NCBI GenBank assembly: GCA_024227975.1
Contig: JAAETV010000226.1
Span: forward strand, 1-16,179
DNA length: 16,179 nt
Reading direction: 5' to 3'
DNA from: Actinomycetes bacterium
GTDB taxonomy: Bacteria > Actinomycetota > Acidimicrobiia > Acidimicrobiales > SZUA-35
Made by a program: the position numbers and the translations under genes. Below, one piece after another: positions 7,688 to 14,313 of this stretch. The notes below the pieces were generated by a model. It worked only from the letters and a program-made list of their open reading frames with translations, did no database searches and was not told where the DNA came from. How positions within the stretch are numbered: position 1 is the stretch's first letter; each line of letters starts with the position of its first letter.

Positions 7688-9409
7688 CTATGACGATGCC
7701 GGGGCCGACAACCGGGGGCGGCTGACCATGGCCCGGTCGAGGCCAATGGACCGGGCCCACTCAGCCGAAGCCCGGTTGTCGGAGACCACCAGGATCTGCA
7801 CGTCACCCGCCAACTCGCTCAGTCTCTCCGAGAAGCGAACCACATCATCGAGCACCATGTTGGGGAGATCGCCCAGGATGGCGATTGGAAGCGATCCGCG
7901 AGATTCAAGACTGAGTTGGGTTGCGATCGGTTCGACATGAGCCATCAGAGCATCGACGGGGTCGACGGCCTCCCCGGTCCGAGCTGACATCTGCTCCTGG
8001 AGCTGAGCCAGGGTGATGGCGGCGGCCGCCGCCGATGCCTCGGCTCGTTCGATTCTGGAAAATGCTCGCTCGTGGCGTTTGAGCACCAGTCGGGCGAGAT
8101 GCAGCTCATGGGCGAGGGCTTCGGTGTCGACCTCGTCCTCCGGTGCCTCCATGGTCTCGAGCCAAGCCCGAGCCCTGATCACGGCCGCTTCCCGCCGCTG
8201 ACGACGGGTCTCGCCACCCGCCTCTTCACCGTCGACGTGGTGTCCTCCTGGCTCAGGCTGGGCAACCCCACGGCTGTCGAGAAGGGCTACCAGCCCGTCG
8301 CAGGCTGCGATCCATGGCGGATTGCTCCGTTCGATCATGGTGTGATCAAGGGCCGCTGTCAGATCCTTGGGCAGAACCAGACCGAAGTAGACGCGGGCCT
8401 TGGCTCGCAAGGTGTCGCCTTCCTCGGTCAGCTCCCGGTACAGGCGGTCGCTCTTGCGCCCGTTGTCCATCTCAGTGAGATGGGTCTCGGCGTCTTCGAT
8501 GCCGGCCTGAGCCTCAGTCACGGCTGCGAGCGCCTCTGCGGGTACCGACGGAGCCATACGATGCACGGTGTAGGCCGTCCAGCTCTCGACCCCGACCTTG
8601 TCCAGCAGGGTCTGCATTTCTTCCTTCTCGGTCGAACGGAGGAGCTTGCGCCACCTCCCGCGGCGGCTCTCGTCCATGCTCGGAAACGAGAGCAACTCGA
8701 GCCTTGCCTCTTCCTCCCGACTCAGCAGGACGGGGACTGCGCCCTGTTCGGCTTCGACCAGGGCCTGCTTGGCCCTGTCGAGGCGGGCCTCGGCCCGCTC
8801 CACCGGCTTGGCCAGCTTGTCCAGCTGATCGGCAGCATCAGCGAGCTTCTCGGTGTGAGCAATCCACCGCTTGCGCAAGCTGATGATCCCCGGAGCAGCT
8901 TCGAGCACCGTCGGTTCCAGACCATCTATCTCGGCCAGGATGGCACTGATTTCGTCGGCCAGACTCGGTCCGGGTTCTACTGCATCCTGTTTCGCTTCGA
9001 TGAGGGGGGCCAACCGCTGGACCAGGGAAGCAACCCTGGCTCGGGCCGACGGGTCGAGGTCAGCTCGGATCTCTTCTACCATCACCGCTTCGATCTCGGC
9101 CTTGCGCTCTTGTTGATCGATCTGAGCCCGTAGCCAGGTCAGATCGACCGCGCCGCGGGCCTCGGTGTCGATGATGACGTTGGCCGAGGTGATGGCCGAC
9201 AACGTGTCACTACCGTTCCCGTCGAGCTCGACCAACAAACCCTGATTCTGAACAAGACCCTTGACCCCGGCCGTCGAACCTCGGGCCATGGTCCGTACCG
9301 CTTCGGTGATCTGTCGCTTCATGGCCTCATCGAGCTCAGCGACGATCGTCACGAACGGATGGAGATCGACGGCATGGCCGGAGTCCAGATCGAGCCGCAA
9401 GAGTCGCAT
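7688..9409 (-). CDS. SMC-like coiled-coil protein with degenerate ATPase head
   Basis: 573 residues, no named family recognised. The N-terminus (1-70) has the layout of an SMC/RecF-type head: short beta strands, then LHPFVTIVAELDEAMKRQI where such proteins have a Walker A loop, but no GxxGxGKS/T is present. The middle (about 95-480) is rich in Glu, Ala, Arg and Leu with heptad-like stretches (for example about 190-240 and 420-480), interrupted by less regular segments. The C-terminus (about 505-560) reads GSLPIAILGDLPNMVLDDVV followed by ILVVSDNRASAEWARSIG, which resembles a Walker B/D-loop and switch strand of ABC-type ATPases in altered form. It is encoded between an SRPBCC gene (32 nt upstream) and alaC. 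A structural or regulatory chromosome- or envelope-associated role is only a guess. Confidence 0.75.
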   Translation of the reverse strand: MRLLRLDLDSGHAVDLHPFVTIVAELDEAMKRQITEAVRTMARGSTAGVKGLVQNQGLLVELDGNGSDTLSAITSANVIIDTEARGAVDLTWLRAQIDQQERKAEIEAVMVEEIRADLDPSARARVASLVQRLAPLIEAKQDAVEPGPSLADEISAILAEIDGLEPTVLEAAPGIISLRKRWIAHTEKLADAADQLDKLAKPVERAEARLDRAKQALVEAEQGAVPVLLSREEEARLELLSFPSMDESRRGRWRKLLRSTEKEEMQTLLDKVGVESWTAYTVHRMAPSVPAEALAAVTEAQAGIEDAETHLTEMDNGRKSDRLYRELTEEGDTLRAKARVYFGLVLPKDLTAALDHTMIERSNPPWIAACDGLVALLDSRGVAQPEPGGHHVDGEEAGGETRRQRREAAVIRARAWLETMEAPEDEVDTEALAHELHLARLVLKRHERAFSRIERAEASAAAAAITLAQLQEQMSARTGEAVDPVDALMAHVEPIATQLSLESRGSLPIAILGDLPNMVLDDVVRFSERLSELAGDVQILVVSDNRASAEWARSIGLDRAMVSRPRLSAPASS

Positions 9410-9412
9410 ACC

Positions 9413-9428
9413 TGGGTTCTTCGACCCA
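9413..9428 (-). promoter_or_regulatory. Small hairpin just before the coiled-coil gene
   Basis: TGGGT (9413-9417) pairs with ACCCA (9424-9428) around a 6-nt loop, immediately upstream of the ATG at 9409 on the minus strand. No Shine-Dalgarno is visible there. It might affect translation initiation; the stem is short. Confidence 0.2.
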
Positions 9429-9441
9429 AAAGACGGCTACC

Positions 9442-9918
9442 TCAAGGAAGAAATGACTCCACCCGGTTCTTGAATCTCTCCAGCGCAGCCTCGACGATCT
9501 TGTCTTCAACCCGGCGCTTGACATATCCGGGAAGAGGAACCGCCAGATCGACCAGAAGCTCGTAGGTCACGTCGGTGGCGATCTCGCCTTCGGCCACGGT
9601 TGGGCTGGGCTCGAACAGGTAGGTTCCCTCGAGCCGGCTGGTCAGATCGCCCTCGACCATCGACCAGGACAGGCTGGTCGGCTCTCGATCGAGATCGTAG
9701 CTGAGGGTGTAGGCCGAGGTCCGACCCACAGCCGTTGCCTCGAAACGGGCTCGCAGCGGTCGTCCCTGATCATCACGTTCCTGGACCTCGACCGACGTGA
9801 TCCCTTTGACCCACTCCGGGTAGGTGTCGAGATCGATGGCCACCTCAAAACAAGCTCCAACCGGAGCTGCAACTGTTGTGAGAACAACCGTATGGGCTTT
9901 GGCCGGGATCTCGTGCAC
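9442..9918 (-). CDS. SRPBCC (START/polyketide cyclase-like) protein
   Basis: 158 residues from the GTG at 9918. The frame stays open further upstream, but that part lies antiparallel to nothing useful and overlaps the glycosyltransferase gene; TAGGGT 8 nt before this GTG gives either a leaderless -10 box or an AGGG ribosome site, which decides the start. The sequence fits the SRPBCC lipid-binding barrel: AAPVGACFEVAIDLDTYPEW near the N-terminus, VEVQERDDQGRPLRARFEA in the middle strands, and a long C-terminal helix (VEDKIVEAALERFKNRVE). Such proteins bind hydrophobic ligands or act as cyclases and dehydratases. It sits 43 nt after a PimB-like gene; in Mycobacterium tuberculosis a START-like gene (Rv2185c) also lies near pimB' (Rv2188c), from memory. 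The ligand is unknown. Confidence 0.8.
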   Translation of the reverse strand: MHEIPAKAHTVVLTTVAAPVGACFEVAIDLDTYPEWVKGITSVEVQERDDQGRPLRARFEATAVGRTSAYTLSYDLDREPTSLSWSMVEGDLTSRLEGTYLFEPSPTVAEGEIATDVTYELLVDLAVPLPGYVKRRVEDKIVEAALERFKNRVESFLP

Positions 9919-9961
9919 CGGCCAAGACCCTATCGGAACCAACACCCGGAGGGAGAGATCA

Positions 9962-11113
9962 TCAACCCAGCTGGGCCACTGTCTTGCTGATCGCATCGCT
10001 GAGGTGCTCGGCCAGTCGGTCATAGTCGAAGGACTCGACGGCTCGCAGACGAGCGGCGCGGCCCATCTCCAACCGGCCTCTCTCGTCTTGATAGAGGGCC
10101 CGGATGGCGTGGGCGGTGGCCTCGACCGACCGAGGCTCATCCACGATCAACCCGGTCACCCCATGCTCAACGGCTTCATGGGCACCCCCTGAACGGCCAG
10201 CAATCTGGGGCAGCCCAGCTGCCGCCGCTTCGAGGAACACGATCCCGAAACCCTCCTGCTCTAGGCCAAACCAACGATCGTGGCAGAGCATGGCCATGGC
10301 GTCAGCCCCTCCATAGAGGCGGACGACGTCCTCATCGCCGAGGCGACCCAACAACTCGACCGGGGCTCCGAGTTCACCGACCAGATCGGCTAGATCACCC
10401 TGTTGGCGACCGGTGCCTCCAACCATGACCCTCAGCGCGGCCGGAGCAATCAGACCCCGTCTCTCGACCAGGTCGGCCGCCCGAATCAGGGTCTCGATTC
10501 CCTTGCGGGGAACGAGCCGATTGACGGTGGCGACGGCGAAGTCGTCGTGGCCGAGACCGAAGTACTTGCGGGCTGTCTGACGTTGGCCGTCGTCGAAGGG
10601 GTGAAACCGTTCATGGTCGACGCCGGGTGGAATCACGACCGAGGGCAAGGTCTGGCCGGCACATCGCTCCGCCTCAGCCAGGGGATAGTGGCCCGCCGCG
10701 ATCACCAGTGACGCTGAGCGCAAGGTCCGAGCCATGATCGATCGGGAAAGGGGCAACCGGCCGGGGATGGTGACTTCGGCTCCATGGAGGATGACCCCGT
10801 AGGGTCGATCCAGATAGGGGCCGATGGCACCCAGGGGAACAGCCGGATCGAGGAGGATGAGATCGGCCTGCTCGGTCTCGGCGAAACGATTGAGCCGCTC
10901 TACGAGCCAGGGGTAGGGGCCGATCACTGGTTCGGGCGAACGCTCGATCCGCATCTCGTGGTTGGCGTCGAAGGTGGCCGCTCCCGGGTAGGGGGTGGTG
11001 TAGATGGCGAACCCATCGACCGGGAGCCGCCGCCACAGCTCCCAGAGATAGCTCTGGATACCTCCGATCTTGGGCGGGAAGTCATTGGTGACCAGGAGAT
11101 GACGGCCGCTCAT
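9962..11113 (-). CDS. GT4 glycosyltransferase, PimB'-like
   Basis: 383 residues, GT-B fold, glycosyltransferase family 4. The N-terminal acceptor domain starts LLVTNDFPPKIGGIQSYL (6-23), the signature of PimB'-type mannosyltransferases. The C-terminal domain has NRLVPRKGIETL, the donor-site EX7E pair E287 and E295 in EGFGIVFLE, and AGRSGGAHEAVEHGVTG. In mycobacteria PimB' adds mannose from GDP-mannose to phosphatidylinositol monomannoside at the inner face of the membrane; a similar lipid or glycan role is likely, but the acceptor is not proved by sequence. The start overlaps the QueG stop by 4 nt (minus-strand ATGA), so the two are co-translated. It is not the GT2-type MftF of mycofactocin pathways. 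Confidence 0.85.
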   Translation of the reverse strand: MSGRHLLVTNDFPPKIGGIQSYLWELWRRLPVDGFAIYTTPYPGAATFDANHEMRIERSPEPVIGPYPWLVERLNRFAETEQADLILLDPAVPLGAIGPYLDRPYGVILHGAEVTIPGRLPLSRSIMARTLRSASLVIAAGHYPLAEAERCAGQTLPSVVIPPGVDHERFHPFDDGQRQTARKYFGLGHDDFAVATVNRLVPRKGIETLIRAADLVERRGLIAPAALRVMVGGTGRQQGDLADLVGELGAPVELLGRLGDEDVVRLYGGADAMAMLCHDRWFGLEQEGFGIVFLEAAAAGLPQIAGRSGGAHEAVEHGVTGLIVDEPRSVEATAHAIRALYQDERGRLEMGRAARLRAVESFDYDRLAEHLSDAISKTVAQLG

Positions 11114-12300
11114 GTTCGCCGCCTGACCTCGACCGAGGCCTCGAGCTCGGCCCGGAGGTCGGGACCCAGGTGAGGGTCCGATTCGGGATCGAAGGGGGCG
11201 AGAAGATCGTCCAAACCAAGTCGTCGAGCGGCCCAGATGGCATGGGCCACCAGCAAGGTCCGCTCACAGCTCAGGTACCGACCGAGAAGGGGTCGTAGGG
11301 CTGGGTGGCCAGGGTCAGCGGTATTGCCAACGATCACCAAGGCCGTTCGGCGCAAGACATCAGGATCGCGGTTGGCCAGATACCACCGGCCGTAGCGATC
11401 GAGTAGCTGCTCGTCGGAAGCATCGAGCAACCACCAGACGTCGACCGAGGCATCCCCGTCGTCGGTGTTTTGATCTTCACCAGTGCCGGCGCTCTTACCG
11501 CCAAGGGGCCGACGACGTAGGGCCACCCGGTTCGGGGGGCACACCTCTTGGCAGATGTCGCAGCCGTAGATCCGATCGCCAACCGCAACCCTGAACTCCA
11601 TCGGGATCGGCTCGGCCGCCTGCACCAGCCACCCAATGCAACGGCGCCCATCGAGTACACCAGGGCCTATCAGAGCTTCGGTCGGGCACTGGTCGATACA
11701 GACCGAGCAGACCCCACAGCCATCTTCGACGGGACGATCACCACCTGGGAGAGGGGCATCGGTGACGACGGCCCCCAGCACATGCCAGCTCCCCACCGTC
11801 GGATGTATGAGGTTGGTGTTCTTGCCGTACCAACCAATACCGGCCCGCCACGCCGCATTGCGATCGACCAGCGCGTTACTGTCAGCAACGATCCTCGTGG
11901 CGTACCCAGCCACGTTCAGCACCTCGGCCACCTTGGCCAAAGCTAGCCGGAGCTGGGCGTAGTAGTCAGTGGTGGCGTACCGGGCCACCCTTCCCTCGCC
12001 CTCAGACGAGGCTGGCTCGTGACCGGGATAGGCCAATAGGCCAACCACCATCGAGCGGGCTCCAGCCAGGATCTGACCAGGATCGGTTGACCGCTCGGGA
12101 TTCCGGTATGTGAACTGCATGGCGCCAGCCAAGCCCGCCTCACGCCGTGGTGTCAGTACCGATCGGGCCGGCTCCAGGATCTCGGCTGTGGTCACTCCAA
12201 GGACATCGAGGCCAGCATCGAGCCCGACCCGACGAAGCTCGTCAACCGTCGGCGGCAAGAGAGCCGACGGATCCTGGGTGGCAGGCACTACGGATGACAC
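11110..12300 (-). CDS. queG: Epoxyqueuosine reductase, QueG-type
   Basis: 396 residues. QueG uses cobalamin and two [4Fe-4S] clusters to reduce epoxyqueuosine to queuosine in tRNA. The eight cluster cysteines are all present: C195, C198, C201, C205 (CGVCSVCIDQCP), C221, and C247, C250, C254 (CDICQEVCPPN). The cobalamin-side motifs RYATTDYY (107-114), D140 in ADS and GIGWYGKNT (154-162) match the family, with Tyr where many members have His in DYH and Pro where many have Trp in CPWN. The C-terminal 110 residues look like the HEAT-type tRNA-binding repeats. The start is GTG; a GGAGG lies only 1 nt before it, so a GTG four codons further in is an alternative. No other queuosine genes are in the window. 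Confidence 0.87.
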   Translation of the reverse strand: MSSVVPATQDPSALLPPTVDELRRVGLDAGLDVLGVTTAEILEPARSVLTPRREAGLAGAMQFTYRNPERSTDPGQILAGARSMVVGLLAYPGHEPASSEGEGRVARYATTDYYAQLRLALAKVAEVLNVAGYATRIVADSNALVDRNAAWRAGIGWYGKNTNLIHPTVGSWHVLGAVVTDAPLPGGDRPVEDGCGVCSVCIDQCPTEALIGPGVLDGRRCIGWLVQAAEPIPMEFRVAVGDRIYGCDICQEVCPPNRVALRRRPLGGKSAGTGEDQNTDDGDASVDVWWLLDASDEQLLDRYGRWYLANRDPDVLRRTALVIVGNTADPGHPALRPLLGRYLSCERTLLVAHAIWAARRLGLDDLLAPFDPESDPHLGPDLRAELEASVEVRRRT

Positions 12301-12321
12301 ACCTCCAGCATGCCAGCGGAC

Positions 12322-12540
12322 TCAGCCTGCCTTGCGCAGCCGCACGGGTGGACTTCGATTGGCCTCGAGAGGTGAGCTGATCAGACCGGCGGCAGCCAGG
12401 CGGCGCATGGCTGCAAACTCACCGGCATCGACCACTATTGCCTCATCGGGACGACGGGAAGTGACAAAGGTGACGACACAGTCATCACAACTATCGCCCT
12501 GGTGGTGAGGACATGCCCGGCAATCAATCGTGAACTCCAT
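12322..12540 (-). CDS. Small Cys-pair protein, possible metal site
   Basis: 72 residues, function unknown. Two CxxC pairs, C7/C10 and C18/C21, flank HH at 12-13 (DCRACPHHQGDSCDDC), a spacing suited to a zinc ribbon or small iron-sulfur site. The remainder is a short strand (VVTFVT) followed by a helix (AGEFAAMRRLAAAGLI) and a basic tail. From memory, similar short proteins occur in other actinobacteria, which supports a real gene. It starts the minus-strand set, ends 21 nt before queG, and is divergent from the alcohol dehydrogenase across 57 nt. A TAAAGT box 7 nt before its ATG suggests a leaderless transcript. It could be a DNA-binding or redox-sensing factor; this is not shown. Confidence 0.72.
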   Translation of the reverse strand: MEFTIDCRACPHHQGDSCDDCVVTFVTSRRPDEAIVVDAGEFAAMRRLAAAGLISSPLEANRSPPVRLRKAG

Positions 12541-12547
12541 GTAGGAG

Positions 12548-12553
12548 ACTTTA
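12548..12553 (-). promoter_or_regulatory. Candidate -10 box for the small Cys-pair gene
   Basis: Minus strand TAAAGT ends 7 nt before the ATG at 12540, with no ribosome-binding site between. It is the likely promoter for the whole minus-strand gene set. A -35 box is not obvious. Confidence 0.45.
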
Positions 12554-12582
12554 CGTACGGCCTGTGACAGTGAGTTTGACGC

Positions 12583-12588
12583 TAGATT
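12583..12588 (+). promoter_or_regulatory. Candidate -10 box for the alcohol dehydrogenase
   Basis: TAGATT lies 9 nt before the GTG at 12598 and no Shine-Dalgarno is seen, so the transcript may begin at or close to the start codon. It shares the 57-nt divergent region with the minus-strand promoter. Confidence 0.4.
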
Positions 12589-12597
12589 CCACTGGCA

Positions 12598-13761
12598 GTG
12601 AAAGCGCTCGAGTTCAGCCGCTCCGAAACCAAGTACGCGGCAGCCGCCATCTCCTCACGGCTTCGCCCAGGCAGCGGAGCTCAAGCGGGGCCCCTGGAAC
12701 TGATCGATGCCAGGCCTCCATCCATCCCAGGCCCTGGCTGGCACCGGGTCAAGACCCGCCTGGCTGGAATCTGCGGATCCGATCTGGCCACCGTGGACGG
12801 CCAATCGGCCCGCTACTTCGAGCCCTGGGTCTCGTTTCCCTTCGTTCCCGGCCATGAGGTCGTCGGGACGATGGAGGACGGCTCGCGGGTCGTGCTGGAG
12901 CCCGTACTCGGTCACCAGGCCCGCGGCTTCGAACCCCCCTTTGCCGACGCAGCACCTGGCGATGGCAACGACTATCGCCACCTGGTCGGAGGCTCCGTCG
13001 AACCTGGCATCCAGATCGGCTACTGCGCCTCGACGGGTGGGGGCTGGTCCACTGAGTTCGTGGCCCACGAATCCCAGCTCCATCCCATCGCCAGCTCCCT
13101 GTCGGACGAGGCGGCAGTCATGATCGAGCCGGCCGCGGTCGGTGTCCATGCCGCTATGAAGGCCAGGGTCACCCCCGGCTCCACGGTTGCCGTTCTCGGG
13201 AGTGGGACGATGGGCCTGGTCACGGTGGCAGCTGTTCGCCGCTTCACCGAGGCCTCGACCGTCATCGCCAGCGCCAAATACCCCGAGCAGCACGCCTTGG
13301 CCATGAAGCTCGGGGCTGACATCGTGGTGAAGCCCAGTGAGCTGGCCCGGGCCGTTCGTCGGGCCACCGGCAGCTTCATGATTGGTGACGATCTATCGGG
13401 AGGGGCCGATGTCGTCATCGACGCCGTGGGTACCGCCTCTTCGGTCGATGAAGCCATCGGGACCGCCCGTCCCCGTGGTCGAGTGGTCCTGGTCGGAATG
13501 CCAGGCCGGGTATCGGTCGATCTGACCGCCCTCTGGCACCGAGAAACCGAACTGGTCGGCGCCTACACCTACGGCACCGAGGAACTGGCCGACGGCACGA
13601 GGCGCCGCACCTTCGATCTGGCCACCGAACTGGTCGAGGCGGCCGACCTCGGCTCGCTGGTTTCGGCCACCTACCCGATCGACGACTACCAGGACGCCAT
13701 CACCCATGCTGCCAATGCTGGCGCCAGAGGGGCCATCAAGGTCTGCTTCGACCTGCGCTGA
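12598..13761 (+). CDS. Zinc-type medium-chain alcohol dehydrogenase (MDR), structural-zinc loop altered
   Basis: 387 residues from GTG. MDR dehydrogenases oxidise alcohols with NAD(P). The catalytic zinc ligands are visible: C59 in GICGSD, H86/E87 in PGHE, and E177 in IEP. The Rossmann motif GSGTMG is at 201-206. The loop that normally holds four structural-zinc cysteines (about 105-130) has none here; it reads RGFEPPFADAAPGDGNDYR, and the nearest Cys is C143. It lies 91 nt upstream of mftA on the same strand. Alcohol dehydrogenases are frequent neighbours and clients of mycofactocin, some holding a non-exchanging nicotinamide that needs this cofactor; that this enzyme is such a client is inference. 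The substrate is unknown. Confidence 0.88.
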   Translation: MKALEFSRSETKYAAAAISSRLRPGSGAQAGPLELIDARPPSIPGPGWHRVKTRLAGICGSDLATVDGQSARYFEPWVSFPFVPGHEVVGTMEDGSRVVLEPVLGHQARGFEPPFADAAPGDGNDYRHLVGGSVEPGIQIGYCASTGGGWSTEFVAHESQLHPIASSLSDEAAVMIEPAAVGVHAAMKARVTPGSTVAVLGSGTMGLVTVAAVRRFTEASTVIASAKYPEQHALAMKLGADIVVKPSELARAVRRATGSFMIGDDLSGGADVVIDAVGTASSVDEAIGTARPRGRVVLVGMPGRVSVDLTALWHRETELVGAYTYGTEELADGTRRRTFDLATELVEAADLGSLVSATYPIDDYQDAITHAANAGARGAIKVCFDLR

Positions 13762-13766
13762 TCCGC

Positions 13767-13801
13767 CCGCTATCCTCATTGGACAGCGGCGAAGCATCGC
13801 C
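13767..13801 (+). promoter_or_regulatory. mftA upstream region: -10-like box and two overlapping hairpins
   Basis: TATCCT (13771-13776) is a possible -10 box with a weak TTCGAC (13747-13752) 18 nt before it. Two hairpins overlap: CCGCT (13767-13771) with AGCGG (13785-13789), extended by TCC/GGA after one mismatch; and GGCGA (13788-13792) with TCGCC (13797-13801), a perfect 5-bp stem. They cannot form fully together, so they could act as a weak terminator, an attenuator or an operator before the mft genes. Confidence 0.35.
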
Positions 13802-13835
13802 CCGCCACACTCATGAACCGGGCCTTGGCCTGAAC

Positions 13836-13845
13836 CCTCCGGAGG
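13836..13845 (+). promoter_or_regulatory. mftA ribosome-binding site inside a perfect palindrome
   Basis: GGAGG (13841-13845) is 7 nt before the mftA GTG, an ideal Shine-Dalgarno and the reason for choosing that start. It is the right half of the 10-bp palindrome CCTCCGGAGG. The halves abut, so a simple hairpin needs loop bases, but the CCTCC could still pair with the ribosome site in trans or by slippage. Confidence 0.6.
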
Positions 13846-13852
13846 CAGGATC

Positions 13853-13990
13853 GTGGACAACGACCCCACCATCGTCGAATCATCCGAAGACACTGGTCTC
13901 GAGACGCCGACCAGCGAGCTCGCAGAGTTGGTCGAGGACGAGTTGTTGGTCGAGGAGATCTCGATCGACGGCATGTGCGGTGTCTACTGA
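13853..13990 (+). CDS. mftA: Mycofactocin precursor peptide MftA
   Basis: 45 residues, GTG start, ending in the hallmark C-terminus ISIDGMCGVY. MftA is the ribosomal precursor of the redox cofactor mycofactocin: MftC acts on the terminal Val-Tyr, and the two residues are later released and processed to a glycosylated redox-active product. The rest is an acidic leader (TSELAELVEDELLVEEIS) typical of MftA and bound by MftB. Both modified residues, V44 and Y45, are present and the peptide is intact. A strong GGAGG lies 7 nt upstream. The 3' end overlaps the mftB start by 11 nt, so translation is coupled. This is a small gene easily missed by automatic calling because of its length and GTG start. 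Confidence 0.96.
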   Translation: MDNDPTIVESSEDTGLETPTSELAELVEDELLVEEISIDGMCGVY

Positions 13991-14309
13991 GGGCGATGTC
14001 ATCCACCCTCTCGAGGGTCGATGGAAGCTTCATCGACGGGTAGCCCTCCGGCCCGAGCCGTTCGGGGCCCTGGCCTATCACTACGACAATCGCCGCCTCA
14101 ACTTCCTACGCTCTCGAGACCTCGTCGAGGTGGTGAGCTGCATGGGTGACCATCCGACGACCGAAGCTGCCTTCGTCGCCTGTGGTATCGACGAGCAACG
14201 GTGGCCGAGCTTCCGTCGCGCCCTGGCTTCGCTGATCGCCTCCGATTTCCTCGAACCAGTGGCCGATCCGGCCCGGCCCGATCCCCTGTCCGGTACCACC
14301 GCCACCTGA
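13980..14309 (+). CDS. mftB: Mycofactocin precursor-binding chaperone MftB
   Basis: 109 residues from the GTG at 13980, the only plausible in-frame start close to the family N-terminus; it lies within the last codons of mftA. MftB is a RiPP recognition element that binds the MftA leader and presents it to MftC. The sequence LHRRVALRPEPFGALAYHYDNRRLNFLRS (its halves VALRPEPFGALAYHY and NRRLNFLRS) is the conserved MftB core, with strand-like and helical parts following (GIDEQRWPSFRRALASLIAS). Length is close to the family norm of about 100. The C-terminal Pro/Thr tail is probably unstructured. The stop lies 4 nt before mftC. Confidence 0.93.
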   Translation: MSTEGDVIHPLEGRWKLHRRVALRPEPFGALAYHYDNRRLNFLRSRDLVEVVSCMGDHPTTEAAFVACGIDEQRWPSFRRALASLIASDFLEPVADPARPDPLSGTTAT

Positions 14310-14313
14310 TGCC

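Noticed and set aside
8072..9133. A 353-codon open frame on the + strand
   Set aside because: It lies wholly antisense to the coiled-coil gene, has no domain sense, and long antisense frames are expected in such GC-rich coding DNA.
9919..10140. Upstream extension of the SRPBCC frame
   Set aside because: It overlaps the glycosyltransferase C-terminus in another frame and is not SRPBCC-like; GTG 9918 fits better.
9962..11113. Glycosyltransferase as MftF
   Set aside because: Its EX7E and GGIQSYL motifs place it in GT4 near PimB', whereas MftF is a GT2-type enzyme.
13779..13979. Upstream extension of the mftB frame
   Set aside because: This part runs through mftA in another frame and does not resemble MftB; the family N-terminus begins near the GTG at 13980.
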